DNA from: Ensifer sp. PDNC004
GTDB lineage: Bacteria > Pseudomonadota > Alphaproteobacteria > Rhizobiales > Rhizobiaceae
Length of the DNA stretch: 64,000 bases
Direction: 5' to 3'
Assembly (NCBI RefSeq): GCF_016919405.1
Contig: NZ_CP070353.1
Span: 1,736,001-1,800,000 of the forward strand
Part shown: positions 47,645 through 56,646 of the stretch, piece by piece
Position numbering within the stretch: the first letter of the stretch is position 1
Layout of the letters: each line of letters starts with the position of its first letter
Made by a program: the position numbers and the translations under genes
Notes under the pieces: model-generated
What the model was told of the DNA's origin: nothing
What the model saw: the letters and a program-made list of their open reading frames with translations, nothing else
Database searches by the model: none

Positions 47645-48182
47645 CGTTCTCTTTGCCACGATCCTCGGCCTGGTCGGCGCTGCGCTGCTGCACATCATCA
47701 TCGTGCTGGCGCTGCCGCAGTTCACGGGCCGTGACGCCTATACCCGCGTCCTCGGGCTTTTGGAGATGGACAGTTTCTTTGCGCTGACCAGCACGCCTGG
47801 CCCGACCGGCCTTGCCAACGACGATCCTTATCTGAGAACCGCGGTCTGCAGCTTCTCGATCTCGGACGGACCGGCGCGTTTCCTCGCCAGTGGCAACGTA
47901 CCGTTCTGGTCGCTGGCCGTCTTCGACGGCAATTCGAATGAAGTCTTCAGCATGAACGACCACACGGCGGTCAACGGCAAGCTCGACCTCGTCGTCGCAA
48001 CGCCGATCCAGTTGGTCGAGCTGCGAAAGTCTCCGCCGCAGGCGCTCGCACAATCGATCATGATCGAGATGAAGGAACAGGATGGCTTTGCCGTGCTGAG
48101 AGCGATGGCGCCGGTCGACAGCTTCGAAGAGCAGGTCCGCAACTTCCTTGCGGAATCGACCTGCGAACCGTTCCGTCGCTAG
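47637..48182 (+). CDS. DUF1254 exported protein
   Basis: A 181-residue protein with an N-terminal hydrophobic signal (VLFATILGLVGAALLHIIIVLAL) and a DUF1254-type body: DSFFALTSTPGPTGLANDDPYLRTAVCSF, SGNVPFWSLAVFDGNSNEVFSMNDHTA and PPQALAQSIMIEMKEQ. It overlaps the DUF1214 gene by 8 bases, so the two products are co-made and may interact in the periplasm. No catalytic motif is visible. A gap of about 180 bases with no gene follows. Confidence 0.82.
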   Translation: MRSVLFATILGLVGAALLHIIIVLALPQFTGRDAYTRVLGLLEMDSFFALTSTPGPTGLANDDPYLRTAVCSFSISDGPARFLASGNVPFWSLAVFDGNSNEVFSMNDHTAVNGKLDLVVATPIQLVELRKSPPQALAQSIMIEMKEQDGFAVLRAMAPVDSFEEQVRNFLAESTCEPFRR

Positions 48183-48363
48183 ACGATCCTGGATAGACGT
48201 CGGCCAACAGCAGCAAACTTATAAAGCTGCGCCGAGATACGCGGCGATGATCCGATACCGCGTCGAGCGCAGCGGTGCATAGGAGAGAGGCCCGAGGTAC
48301 CGGGCAAGAACAGTGACTTGAACGCGACCGTTTCGCTCGCCCATTGCGCAGGAGCGCTGGGGC

Positions 48364-48534
48364 TCACTGCTTCTTGATGCGGCGCCCGTCCGGTGCGGTC
48401 GGCTGCGGGTCGCGATCGAGGCGCTCGTAGCGGATGCCGGTGAACAGCAGCACTTTCGCTCCACCCGAAATGGCCGGAGGCCGGTGCGGCGGTATACGGA
48501 CCTTGCGGTCCTGAATTCTGATCACGTCTGCCAT
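48364..48534 (-). CDS. Small basic protein, 56 aa
   Basis: A 56-residue protein starting MADVIRIQDRKVRIPPHRPP and ending in DGRRIKKQ, strongly basic. GGAGACGAGC precedes the ATG, and a longer open frame to 48717 adds no recognisable sequence. No membrane segment. I do not recognise a family beyond a resemblance to small conserved proteins seen in rhizobia, which I cannot verify. The 180 bases on its 3' side are gene-free. Confidence 0.6.
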   Translation of the reverse strand: MADVIRIQDRKVRIPPHRPPAISGGAKVLLFTGIRYERLDRDPQPTAPDGRRIKKQ

Positions 48535-48857
48535 GCTCGTCTCCACAAAGTCTTGAGACGGATGAACTACCGTACAGATTTCACCCTGCCCTTCTCGGGC
48601 CAGCGCATTTTCCCAGATCTTCCCTGGACAGGCGCGCCTTTCTCGTTTGCTCCTTCTTCCGGTCGCCCGGATGTTGCTGTTCTGGTTCACGACGCGGCCC
48701 GATAATACAGGGCCCACTTCGATTGAGCCACAGGTTGGTTAACAGATTACTAATACACGTTCTGCAACCCCAACCTGCGTTCAGTATGTCTGCCGACCGG
48801 CCCTGGCGATGTATCCAAGGTAACAGCGGCAATCCGGGCGAAGCCTCGCCTCTGCCG
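48535..48857. other. Intergenic region
   Basis: About 320 bases between the small basic gene and the DUF883-like gene. Open frames on both strands lack ribosome sites and domains. A moderately AT-rich patch at 48725-48770 might hold a promoter for the small basic gene. Nothing else is visible. Confidence 0.4.
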
Positions 48858-49139
48858 CTAACGGCGGGACATCAAACCGAACAGGAAGGACACACCCGCA
48901 ACGGCGACCAGGGTCGATAGCGGCTCGTCACGCACACGCTCTCTCACGCGCTCTGCGAGGAGATCCGCCTCGCTCTGCACAACCGCTTTCGTACTCGTTC
49001 CGATCGCTGAGACCGTTTCCGTCAGCCGGGCGATTTCCGCGCGCAACTCGGCGATCTGTGCATCGACCTCGGCGCGAGCGCCTGATTCCGCTTCACTCAT
49101 GGCAACTTTTTCCACCGCCTGCAGTTTCTTTTCGACCAT
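48858..49139 (-). CDS. DUF883/YqjD-like membrane-anchored protein
   Basis: A 93-residue protein with a long amphipathic, probably coiled-coil helix (about 14-70: ARAEVDAQIAELRAEIARL and following) and a C-terminal hydrophobic anchor (STLVAVAGVSFLFGLMSRR). This is the ElaB/YqjD/DUF883 layout, inner-membrane tail-anchored proteins that associate with ribosomes in E. coli. The ATG at 49139 has GGGAGCG upstream; the frame to 49262 is longer but not conserved. Divergent partner absent; the SH3 gene lies 169 bases upstream on the same strand. Confidence 0.82.
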   Translation of the reverse strand: MVEKKLQAVEKVAMSEAESGARAEVDAQIAELRAEIARLTETVSAIGTSTKAVVQSEADLLAERVRERVRDEPLSTLVAVAGVSFLFGLMSRR

Positions 49140-49308
49140 TACAACGCTCCCTTGTCTGCGCGGGCTCAACGCGCCGGCTGGAGTTTGGTTCCGCCAAAGT
49201 CGGTTGAAAGCGGATCTTGCGAAACGCAAAACGGGCGACCAGGGCCGCCCGCTCTTTTCCACTCAGACTTTTCATCAGACCGGGCCGCACCGATGCGTGG
49301 TGCCCGGA

Positions 49309-50013
49309 TCAGTTCTCGCAGTAGGGATCGTCGATCTGGCAGCGCACCATCGGAGCCGGGCGGGCGCGCTCATAGACGGTGCCGTCGTCCTGCCGAACGC
49401 GCACGCCACCATCGCTGCGGCGTTCCCAGTCACGGCGGTCCTCGCGTTCCGTGCGCTGACGGCGCCATTCGTCGTCGCGCCACTTGTCCTCGTCGCGCTG
49501 CCTGCGTTCCCAGTCGCGTTGTTCCTTTCGGCGATCGCGCTCCCAGTCACGGCGGTCACGCTCGCGCTGCCGTTCCCAGTCGCGGCGATCACGCCGGTCA
49601 TCGACCCAATCCGGTCCGCGGCGCCAGCGGTCGCGATCGCGATAGAAGTCGCGGCCGCGGTAGTTGCGGTCCCAATAGCTGTCGAACTGGAAGACGACAG
49701 TCGGAATGCCGAGCGGGCGATAGTAGCGCGGCTCGACATAGACGCGGTTGCGGCGATAGTCGGCCTGGACATAACGCCCAGCAACCCAGCCGCGGCCGCC
49801 GTAGAACGACACGTCGCACCACGGAAGGTCGGCAAGGCAGCCGTGGATTTCGACTGATTCGCCCACCGGGATCATCGATACCGCCGGGTAGCGCGTGCTC
49901 GGGCCGGAGCGCATGTTGACGTTGGCGGTGGCAAAACCCTCGGCCGCCTGAGCAATCGCCGGCGCCACGAGGAGCGCGCAGACCGCCGCTGCGCGCAGAA
50001 TAAATTTCTTCAC
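49309..50013 (-). CDS. SH3-domain envelope protein with Arg/Asp/Trp repeats
   Basis: A 234-residue exported protein. The start is GTG at 50013 with GGAGAT upstream, giving the signal peptide VKKFILRAAAVCALLVAPAIAQA. A bacterial SH3 domain (about 25-85, ANVNMRSGPSTRYPAVSMIPVGESVEIHGC) follows, then from about 115 a highly charged segment with repeats of R-R-D-W-E-R through about 205. The last part has CQIDDPYCEN. SH3b domains often bind peptidoglycan peptides. The repeats may bind nucleic acid, lipid or wall polymer; unknown. Confidence 0.82.
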   Translation of the reverse strand: MKKFILRAAAVCALLVAPAIAQAAEGFATANVNMRSGPSTRYPAVSMIPVGESVEIHGCLADLPWCDVSFYGGRGWVAGRYVQADYRRNRVYVEPRYYRPLGIPTVVFQFDSYWDRNYRGRDFYRDRDRWRRGPDWVDDRRDRRDWERQRERDRRDWERDRRKEQRDWERRQRDEDKWRDDEWRRQRTEREDRRDWERRSDGGVRVRQDDGTVYERARPAPMVRCQIDDPYCEN

Positions 50014-50331
50014 AGTTCCATATCTCCCATGGAGAGGCCCCTCTTCACATGGCCCCAAACGTCGGCGGGCGTCCGGGCCCTTCACCGTCGCCGCGATAAC
50101 TCATGACAGCATGTGGATTTTTTATGGCTGGCGCCGCGGATGTCCCCGAGTTTTGCCGTTCCGATAGCGCGATCCATGGGCGCATCGCGCGCCCTGGGGG
50201 TGCCGCAAGCCTGAATAAAGCTCCAACATCCATAGTTAACAGTGCGCTAACGCTTTTCTTCTAATTTTTGCGACGTGTGCCGTTCCGGATCGCCGGCAAT
50301 GGCGATCATGTTTTGCGTGCAAGGAATTATC
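50014..50331. other. Intergenic region, SH3 and DUF2336 genes
   Basis: About 318 bases between divergent genes. Mostly GC-rich, with an AT-rich part at 50215-50275 near the DUF2336 start. No gene or repeat is seen. Confidence 0.4.
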
Positions 50332-51381
50332 GTGACGGATCGCTTTCGTGAGTTGGAAAGGCCACAGACTGGCCGCTTGAAGGACGTCGTCCTGATGGCG
50401 ACCGTCACCGGTTTCGAAAGCCTGCGTTTCCCCCGCAAGTCCGACATGAAGCAATTTGCCGAGCTGTTCGAGCCGCTGTTCCTCGGCTCCAGCAACGAAG
50501 CCCGCCGCCAGGCGGCGGCAGCCCTTTCGCAATGCCAGCAAATCCCGGAGACGGTCGCAGCGCTGATCGGCGGCATGCCGATTGCCATCGCTGCGATTTT
50601 CCTGACCCGCTCGAAGGCGATCGCGGACCGGACGCTGATAACGATCATCCGCGAGCGCGGGCCGGAACATGCCGCCGCCATCGGCCGCCGCCCGAACCTC
50701 TCTCCCCTCGTCGTCGATGCGCTCGTCGAACATCACAACCCGCCGGGACTGGCAGCGCGCAGCAGCGCCGTGAAAGCGACAGAAGCCGAACAAACGAGCC
50801 AGGAAGACGAGGCCGCCTCGTTGCGCTCGGCGCGCGAAGAAGCGCTTCGCGGCGAGATCAAGGCGCTTGCCGGCGCCCGGTCGCGCGATATTCCACAGAC
50901 GCCTTCGTCGACGACGATTACCGACGTCATGGCTGCACTGCTCGTGCGCTTTGCCAGGAGCGGCGAGATCATCCTGTTTTCGCGTGTCCTCGGCCAGGCC
51001 CTCGACACCAGGGATGCGCAGGTCGAGCGTATCCTGCTCGATATTTCCGGACAGCTCCTTGCAACGAGCCTGGTCGCGCTCGACATCGAGGCGGCCGATG
51101 CCGGTTTCGTGCTTCAGGCCCTTTATCCGCATCTTCGTGAGCCCTTTGGCGACACCAGCCATGCGGCAGCCTTGATCGGCGCCATGGACCGCAGCGCCTG
51201 CCGCGCGCAACTGGATGCGTGGCTAAAGGCGGAAGCCGAAGAAGCTACGCCCGCGGCACGGCACGAAGCCTATTTTGCCGAAAACACTGCCAACGACACG
51301 CGCCACGTTGGCGCGCGCAAGGTCGCAGCCACGGCCGTCAACGTGCAGCCGCAGCGACTGTTTGGCCGCCGCCGCGGCTGA
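50332..51381 (+). CDS. DUF2336 family protein
   Basis: A 349-residue cytoplasmic alpha-helical protein of the DUF2336 family, seen only in alphaproteobacteria. It has repeated short helices (EARRQAAAALSQCQQIPETVAALIGG, AIAAIFLTRSKAIADRTLI) and a central Glu/Ser-rich linker. The start is GTG at 50332 with AAGGAATTATC upstream. Function unknown. Relatives have been linked to cell-envelope or replication-linked work, without proof. A small hairpin (ACATGC/GCATGT) lies past the stop. Confidence 0.8.
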   Translation: MTDRFRELERPQTGRLKDVVLMATVTGFESLRFPRKSDMKQFAELFEPLFLGSSNEARRQAAAALSQCQQIPETVAALIGGMPIAIAAIFLTRSKAIADRTLITIIRERGPEHAAAIGRRPNLSPLVVDALVEHHNPPGLAARSSAVKATEAEQTSQEDEAASLRSAREEALRGEIKALAGARSRDIPQTPSSTTITDVMAALLVRFARSGEIILFSRVLGQALDTRDAQVERILLDISGQLLATSLVALDIEAADAGFVLQALYPHLREPFGDTSHAAALIGAMDRSACRAQLDAWLKAEAEEATPAARHEAYFAENTANDTRHVGARKVAATAVNVQPQRLFGRRRG

Positions 51382-51446
51382 TACATGCTTCCGCCCACGC
51401 GGGGCATGTCCGGCAATGTCGGCCCAATGGAGCCGAGGTCCCTACC

Positions 51447-52370
51447 CTAGAAGAGCTGCTTCATCGCGTCGATGATCCAACTCCACTCACGACCGGTCGG
51501 GGCCTGCGGCGCTTGCCCTTGCAGTAACGCCATCAATTCCTGGTAACGCGCCGAACGCGCGTGGTGCTTGCGGTACTGTTCGAGCTGCCAATCCAGGAAA
51601 GCCTCATCCGGCGCCCGCTTCATCGCCCTTGCCGACTGCGCCAGCCAGTCGGCGGCGATTTCTCTGGCGACCGCCGACTGAGGCCCCAGGCCATTGTCCA
51701 TCGCTGCCCTCACCCGCCCGAAGGTGGCGTCCGCCGCCTGGGCGTAGGCAGCGGGGTCGAATTCCTCGGTCCACAGGTTCGACATATGGGCGCGCATCTC
51801 GGCGGCATAGGCTTTGTCGGACAGCATCTCCATCAGTTCCGCCCAGGCGTCGATCTGTTCGGCTGCCGGGTCTTCGGGCAGATCTGGCGTACTGGCATCC
51901 ATCATCTTCTTTTTCCACGCCGCATCCATCGGCGCGCCGCCGGCGACGTCATCATAGAAACGCTCGAGCGCGGCGCGAAATTCCGTCTTTGAAATCCTGG
52001 TCACGGTCCACAATCTCCTGAGATCCGTTGGGGAGGGTTCATGGATCTTCAAAGCCATTCGCAGGGCCGTGGCGATCCGGCGCTTTGACCGGATCTCCGT
52101 TTCGAGCGTCTGAAGCCGCAACGCCAGAACGTCGGCAAGCGAGGTTCTATTGGCCAGGATCTTACGGATATCCGTGAGGCTCACGCCCGCTTCACGCAGG
52201 GCAAGCACGAGGTCCAGCCGCGCCAGGTCGGCCCCGGAATACATGCGGTAGCCGCTCTCCGTCCGTGCGGAGGGTGGCAGCAACCCCTTGTCCGAGTAAA
52301 ACCGAAGCCGCCGGACCGGTATGCCGCTCAGCTTCGAAACTTCGCCTATCGAAAAGATTTGATCGTCCAT
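51447..52370 (-). CDS. MerR-family regulator with TipAS-like domain
   Basis: A 307-residue regulator. The MerR helix-turn-helix is at about 5-75 (IFSIGEVSKLSGIPVRRLRFYSDKGLLPPSARTESGYRMY), with a coiled dimer helix to about 120. The C-terminal part (about 130-300) is an alpha-helical TipAS-type ligand domain. Such proteins bend promoter DNA and respond to small molecules or thiopeptides. No target promoter is visible next door. A DUF1491 gene lies 64 bases upstream on the same strand. Confidence 0.86.
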   Translation of the reverse strand: MDDQIFSIGEVSKLSGIPVRRLRFYSDKGLLPPSARTESGYRMYSGADLARLDLVLALREAGVSLTDIRKILANRTSLADVLALRLQTLETEIRSKRRIATALRMALKIHEPSPTDLRRLWTVTRISKTEFRAALERFYDDVAGGAPMDAAWKKKMMDASTPDLPEDPAAEQIDAWAELMEMLSDKAYAAEMRAHMSNLWTEEFDPAAYAQAADATFGRVRAAMDNGLGPQSAVAREIAADWLAQSARAMKRAPDEAFLDWQLEQYRKHHARSARYQELMALLQGQAPQAPTGREWSWIIDAMKQLF

Positions 52371-52434
52371 GAACGCGTCCTACGGCCTCCACCAAGTGGA
52401 GAGTCAAGCAGGCCGGTGCAATCGGCAAGAGGCG

Positions 52435-52794
52435 TCAGGGTCGGCCTTTGCCATCGTCGGCAACGACCTCGAACAGGTCGCCGCGGTCGTCCAGTTCGAT
52501 CTCCACGATCCAGCAATCCGGATCGAAGCGGATCTCGCTTGCAAGCGCCGCATCGACCTTTTCGGCGTCGCTGTCCTGCAGCCGCACCTCGAACTTGCGG
52601 CCGAGATCGATCTCGTCGGCGAAGAAGTTCTGCGGCGCCGGGGCAAAGAGCGTCTCGGTACCCATCCGCGTCCGTTGGCGAATGAAGATTGCGCCAGCGT
52701 CCTCGGCTCCCTTGCGCAGCACCGCCGCATAGCCGCCGAGCGAAAACGCACGACGCAGCAGAGACGAGACGAAGATGTGGGACTTCAGGCGCAT
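52435..52794 (-). CDS. DUF1491 family protein
   Basis: A 119-residue protein of the DUF1491 family. MRLKSHIFVSSLLRRAFSLGGYAAVLRKGAEDAGAIFI is the family start, followed by acidic sequence with FDPDCWIVEIE near 90. Length is standard (about 110-120). Role unknown; alphaproteobacteria only. I chose the ATG at 52794 over a GTG at 52815, since the family begins at MRLKS. The peptidoglycan-binding gene lies 78 bases upstream in the same direction. Confidence 0.85.
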   Translation of the reverse strand: MRLKSHIFVSSLLRRAFSLGGYAAVLRKGAEDAGAIFIRQRTRMGTETLFAPAPQNFFADEIDLGRKFEVRLQDSDAEKVDAALASEIRFDPDCWIVEIELDDRGDLFEVVADDGKGRP

Positions 52795-52872
52795 GGGAGG
52801 CTGATACACGCGCACGGCGAAGGAGGCAAATCGCGCCTGAGCGACGACAGGGGTGAGCGCGCATCAAATGCG

Positions 52873-53835
52873 TCAGAGCGCGCCGATTTCCTTGAGCTTC
52901 TTCAGCACTTGCGGATTGGGTTCGCCGGTTTGCGGCAGGCGGTAATGTTTTTCGAAGTGGCGGATCGCTGCGCGCGTCTGCTCTCCGGCAACGCCATCGA
53001 CCGCCACGTCCGCATAGGCGAGGTTGCTGAGACCCTTCTGGATGTTCAGCACCAGTTCGCTCGACACTGGAATTTCCGCACGCGGAACGAAGGTGCTTTC
53101 CTTTTCGGCCGAGCGGATGGCTGCAGCGACCGGATCAATCTCCACGCCGCCGCCCTTGGCTTCCGAAAGCGGTCGGCCGGCCGGAACCGCGGCAGCCTTT
53201 TCAGCCGGTGCAGATCTCAAGACCTGGAGCAACTCGACACTCGCCGCGCCGGTCCCCGTGCGGCCCGCCCGCTCCTCGAAGCGGAGGATTGCCGCTGCCG
53301 TCCGCGGGCCGCTCCGCCCGTCCGGCGCGCCGTCATAAAGGCCAATGCGGCCCAGTTCCTTCTGGATCTCCGAGACAAGCTTCGACTGCGCCGGATCCGG
53401 CACGCTCGCCACCCGTTCGGGCGACGGCTTTTCCGACTGCGGATCCGCGGATGCGGCCGCGATCACATCCTCGACGTTTTCAGCTTGCGCCTCACCCTCG
53501 CGCTCGATGACGAAGGTGGTTACCTTTCGCGGCTCGATCTCCTCGCCCTTGGCGATCGCGATGCGCTGCGCCGTTTCGGCGCTGACGAGCGGAACGCGGG
53601 TGCGCAGAAGCGGCGACGGGTGCGTGCCGTGCTGATACCACATGGCATTGGCCGCAACGAAGGAGAACACGACGAGAAAGGCGGCCGAGCCGCCGGACAC
53701 CAGCGGATGGCGCGCCATCAGACGACCGGCAAGCCCAGCACCCCGTCCGGCAAGGACCAGCCCGCGCACGGCCAGGCCGGGCGTTTGCCGCGCGGCCTTC
53801 TTCCGTTCAGGCTGTTTTCGCTTGCGCGGCGCCAT
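52873..53835 (-). CDS. Membrane-anchored peptidoglycan-binding protein
   Basis: A 320-residue protein: a basic N-terminus, one helix (about 46-65), a periplasmic linker, then two PG_binding_1 domains (about 150-208 and 258-318; KLVSEIQKELGRIGLYDGAPDGRSGPRTAAAIL and LNIQKGLSNLAYADVAVDGVAGEQTRAAIRHF). These anchor the protein to the wall. It overlaps the DivJ-like kinase gene by 29 bases, so the two are co-translated in the same direction. This may tie wall state to cell-cycle signalling (inference). Confidence 0.88.
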   Translation of the reverse strand: MAPRKRKQPERKKAARQTPGLAVRGLVLAGRGAGLAGRLMARHPLVSGGSAAFLVVFSFVAANAMWYQHGTHPSPLLRTRVPLVSAETAQRIAIAKGEEIEPRKVTTFVIEREGEAQAENVEDVIAAASADPQSEKPSPERVASVPDPAQSKLVSEIQKELGRIGLYDGAPDGRSGPRTAAAILRFEERAGRTGTGAASVELLQVLRSAPAEKAAAVPAGRPLSEAKGGGVEIDPVAAAIRSAEKESTFVPRAEIPVSSELVLNIQKGLSNLAYADVAVDGVAGEQTRAAIRHFEKHYRLPQTGEPNPQVLKKLKEIGAL

Positions 53836-55390
53836 ATCCCCGTTCCTCGTTCAAACTTTTCCCCTCGAACCGCCCCCCTTCGGCGGCCGGGGCGACATCA
53901 CAATCCTTCAGGCGCGGCGGAAATTCCACCGTCACCGGTGTACGTGCTTCCTCCTGCTCCGCGCAGGCGATACCGGAGCCATCACGCGGTAGCGTGACGA
54001 CGATAACGGTCCCCTCGCCCTCGCGGCTGCGGATGGAAAGCTCTCCGCCGTGCAGCGCAACCAGGCCCTTGACCAGCGAGAGGCCAAGGCCGGTGCCTTC
54101 GTAGCGGCGAGTATAGTCGTTCTGGATCTGGACAAAAGGTTGACCAAGCAGCGCCAGCTTGTCAGCCGCAATGCCGATGCCGGTATCGCTGACGGACAGC
54201 TTCAGCATCGCACCGTCGGCCTCCGCGTCAATCGTCACGACGCCGCCCTGATCGGTGAACTTGACGGCGTTGCCGACCAGATTGATGAGGATCTGCTGGA
54301 AGGCGCGCTGGTCCGCGTTGATCTCGCCGAGACCGCGGGTGATGCGGCTTGCAAGCTTGACGCCCTTTTCCGTGGCCTGGTGCGACAGCATCGCCTCGCA
54401 GGCGGAAACCGCCTCGGCGACACCGAAGGGCTCGGGCATCAGCTCGTAGCGACCGGCCTCGATCTTGCTCATGTCGAGCATGGTGTTGACGACGGAAAGC
54501 AGGTGCTCGCCGGACTTGTGGATCAGGCCCACATATTCGCGCTGGCGATCGTTCTCGAGCTTGCCGAAATATTCGCCTGCAAGCACGTCCGAAAAGCCGA
54601 GGATGGCGTTGAGCGGCGTGCGCAATTCGTGGCTGACGGCGGCCAGGAACCGCGTCTTGGCATCGTTTGCCGATACCGCCTCAGCGGTTCTGGCTGCAGC
54701 TTCGGCACGCAGGCCCGCTTCCTGCGAGACATCGCGCGACTGGGCGAGGATCGCGACCAGGCGACCATTGTCGTCGCGCAGCGGCGCCAACTCGCAGGAC
54801 ATGTAGACGAACTGTTCGCCCTCGATCGGCAACGTGCGCCGCTCGATGCGGATGTCAACCGTCGCCCGGTCGCCGCCCTGGCGAAGGATGTCGATCGCGC
54901 TCAGGAAGGTAATGCGATCGGAAACGTGGATCTGCTCGATGAAACCGCGTCCTGCCGGATCGCGCATCAGGGTCAGATGCTCGGCCGCGTCGCGGCCATG
55001 GACAGAAAGCACGTTGCCGCGCAGATCGTGCACGGTCACCAGGCCCGCAAAGAGGTCGTAGGCGGCAGAGAGGTCCGGCACGACCGGCTCCGATACGGCG
55101 GCCACCTCTTCCGGCGCGCGGCCGCGAACAATCGCGCCAGCGGCCGCAAGCAGCGAGGCCGAGGCCCAAAGGGCGGTGCCCAGAGGGAGAGCCGAAGACA
55201 CGGGCATGGCGAGCGACAGGGCAAGCGGCACCACCGGCAGAGCCGTCAAGGAAACGGCCGCGAGGGTACGCAGGCGCTTCACGTGGCGGAGATCGGCCGG
55301 CGAAGACGCTTCACGACGGGGAAGCCACAGGGCCGCGACCTCGTCCACACGGGACGTCCATCTGCCAGCCATGTTACGCAATACGCTCAC
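53807..55390 (-). CDS. divJ: DivJ-like sensor histidine kinase
   Basis: A 527-residue kinase. Two N-terminal helices (about 46-63 and 69-87), a PAS region (about 108-222), HisKA with AAVSHELRTPLNAILGFSDVL (His254) and HATPase with NLVGNAVKF, DTGIGI and YEGTGLGLSLV. The HELRTPLNAI box is that of the DivJ/PleC family acting on DivK. In S. meliloti I recall divJ near mucR, which lies 4.3 kb away here; the name rests on this. The start is GTG at 55390 with AGGGTAAAGC upstream; ATG at 55369 is an alternative. About 50 C-terminal residues past the ATPase are polar and variable. Confidence 0.68.
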   Translation of the reverse strand: MSVLRNMAGRWTSRVDEVAALWLPRREASSPADLRHVKRLRTLAAVSLTALPVVPLALSLAMPVSSALPLGTALWASASLLAAAGAIVRGRAPEEVAAVSEPVVPDLSAAYDLFAGLVTVHDLRGNVLSVHGRDAAEHLTLMRDPAGRGFIEQIHVSDRITFLSAIDILRQGGDRATVDIRIERRTLPIEGEQFVYMSCELAPLRDDNGRLVAILAQSRDVSQEAGLRAEAAARTAEAVSANDAKTRFLAAVSHELRTPLNAILGFSDVLAGEYFGKLENDRQREYVGLIHKSGEHLLSVVNTMLDMSKIEAGRYELMPEPFGVAEAVSACEAMLSHQATEKGVKLASRITRGLGEINADQRAFQQILINLVGNAVKFTDQGGVVTIDAEADGAMLKLSVSDTGIGIAADKLALLGQPFVQIQNDYTRRYEGTGLGLSLVKGLVALHGGELSIRSREGEGTVIVVTLPRDGSGIACAEQEEARTPVTVEFPPRLKDCDVAPAAEGGRFEGKSLNEERGYGAAQAKTA

Positions 55391-56015
55391 GCTTTACCCT
55401 GCTACATTTGTTGTTCTTGCGAGACCGACACTCTGTGTTTTCACGACCCTTTGGATCGAGACTCAAGCCGCCTCGTGACATGTCGGAATCTCGCATCCCC
55501 GGCTTAATGAAAGAATAAACGCGGCCGTGCCGGAACCGTGCGAAACGGTCGAAAAATCCCGTTTTGAGCCAAATCGGGCGACCTTCATTTCTTGTGGTTA
55601 ATGGGGCGTAAGCAGCGGATTTCTGTGCATTTTCTGCACTGTGTTAACGATTGTGGCGCGGGTTTTGCGGTGCGATTCCCGCTGCCTTCGGGGTTGCCGC
55701 GCGCGGCTCTGCCACGAACCTTAACGGCAAACGCTAAAATGCGACACAAATGCCCCGGCAAATCGCCGGACACCGGCATTTCATTAAAATTTGAAGCAAA
55801 TGCCGCTCGATTTCGAAAAGCCGTCTTGTGATTCCCGCCGTAAAGTCGATCTCAACAAGGGGCCGGGCACCAAGAGAACGCCGGCAGGCTCCTAAGGTTT
55901 AGAAGGTGGCGTGAACGGGTATCAGGGGATACCACGGCGCTGCGGGGTGCCGAAGGTGCAAAAGCCGGCTACAAGACTGGCGGGCCGCGGCAGCCGAACG
56001 AAGGATGGGCAGAAC
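55391..56015. other. Long upstream region of DivJ-like and DUF5330 genes
   Basis: About 625 bases between divergent genes. AT-rich at 55495-55620 and 55725-55810. The frame at 55592-55831 lacks a ribosome site and domain. Promoters for both genes must lie here but no consensus is certain. No repeat is seen. Confidence 0.4.
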
Positions 56016-56462
56016 ATGTGGTTTCTCATCAAGGCGACATTCTGGTTTTCGCTGGTGCTGGTGTTGCTGCCATTCCTCGACCCTTCGAGCGCGCAGAAAC
56101 TCGAACACGCCCCGAAAGTAGAACTGGGCGACACCTTCTCCGCTGCCAATGAGGCCTTCCAGTACATCAGCGCCATCTGCATCCAGAAGCCGGATGTCTG
56201 CGAGAAGGGTGCCGAAACCTTCGTTGCCCTGGGCCACCGGGCCCGCGAAGGCGCCCGCATTGCCTACGAATTCCTCGACACCCAGTTTGCCGAAACCGAT
56301 GCCACGACGCCGGATGCCAAGGTGACGACCGGTACGGTCACACCGGCTGCCGACGTGGCAACTCCGGCGACCGAGGTCAGCACTATCGACGCCGAACCCG
56401 TCTTCAAGCGCACCCCGGTTCCGGAAAGGCGCCTCGACCCCAAGGCTGCCGTTATCCAGTAA
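56016..56462 (+). CDS. DUF5330 exported protein
   Basis: A 148-residue protein with an N-terminal hydrophobic anchor (MWFLIKATFWFSLVLVLLPF) and a short helical domain (about 30-90: LGDTFSAANEAFQYISAICIQKPDVCEKG) with two Cys, then a Thr/Ala/Val-rich tail (about 92-135). The DUF5330 family is restricted to rhizobia and relatives. Membrane or periplasmic. The ATG at 56016 is clear; the frame to 55911 is longer but not hydrophobic. A strong terminator follows at 56519. Confidence 0.78.
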   Translation: MWFLIKATFWFSLVLVLLPFLDPSSAQKLEHAPKVELGDTFSAANEAFQYISAICIQKPDVCEKGAETFVALGHRAREGARIAYEFLDTQFAETDATTPDAKVTTGTVTPAADVATPATEVSTIDAEPVFKRTPVPERRLDPKAAVIQ

Positions 56463-56518
56463 CACCACCCCTTCCGCACATTTCTGACTTACTGCCTGAC
56501 TTGCCGTCCTGTTGCGGC

Positions 56519-56558
56519 CGCCGCGAGGAACCCATCCCCTCGCGGCGTTTTCTTTTTT
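56519..56558 (+). terminator. Strong rho-independent terminator
   Basis: CGCCGCGAGG (56519-56528) pairs perfectly with CCTCGCGGCG (56538-56547) around a 9-base loop, followed by TTTTCTTTTTT. It closes the DUF5330 transcript. Confidence 0.9.
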
Positions 56559-56646
56559 GCGCCCGCAACCGCTGATTTTCTCGCCGCACAGCCACACGCA
56601 AGCCCTGCCTGTTTAGGTCCGCCACACCGACACGCGGAGGCAGACA

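Noticed and set aside
55592..55831. 79-codon frame in the DivJ/DUF5330 gap
   Set aside because: Lacks a ribosome site; composition resembles random sequence; overlaps AT-rich promoter DNA.
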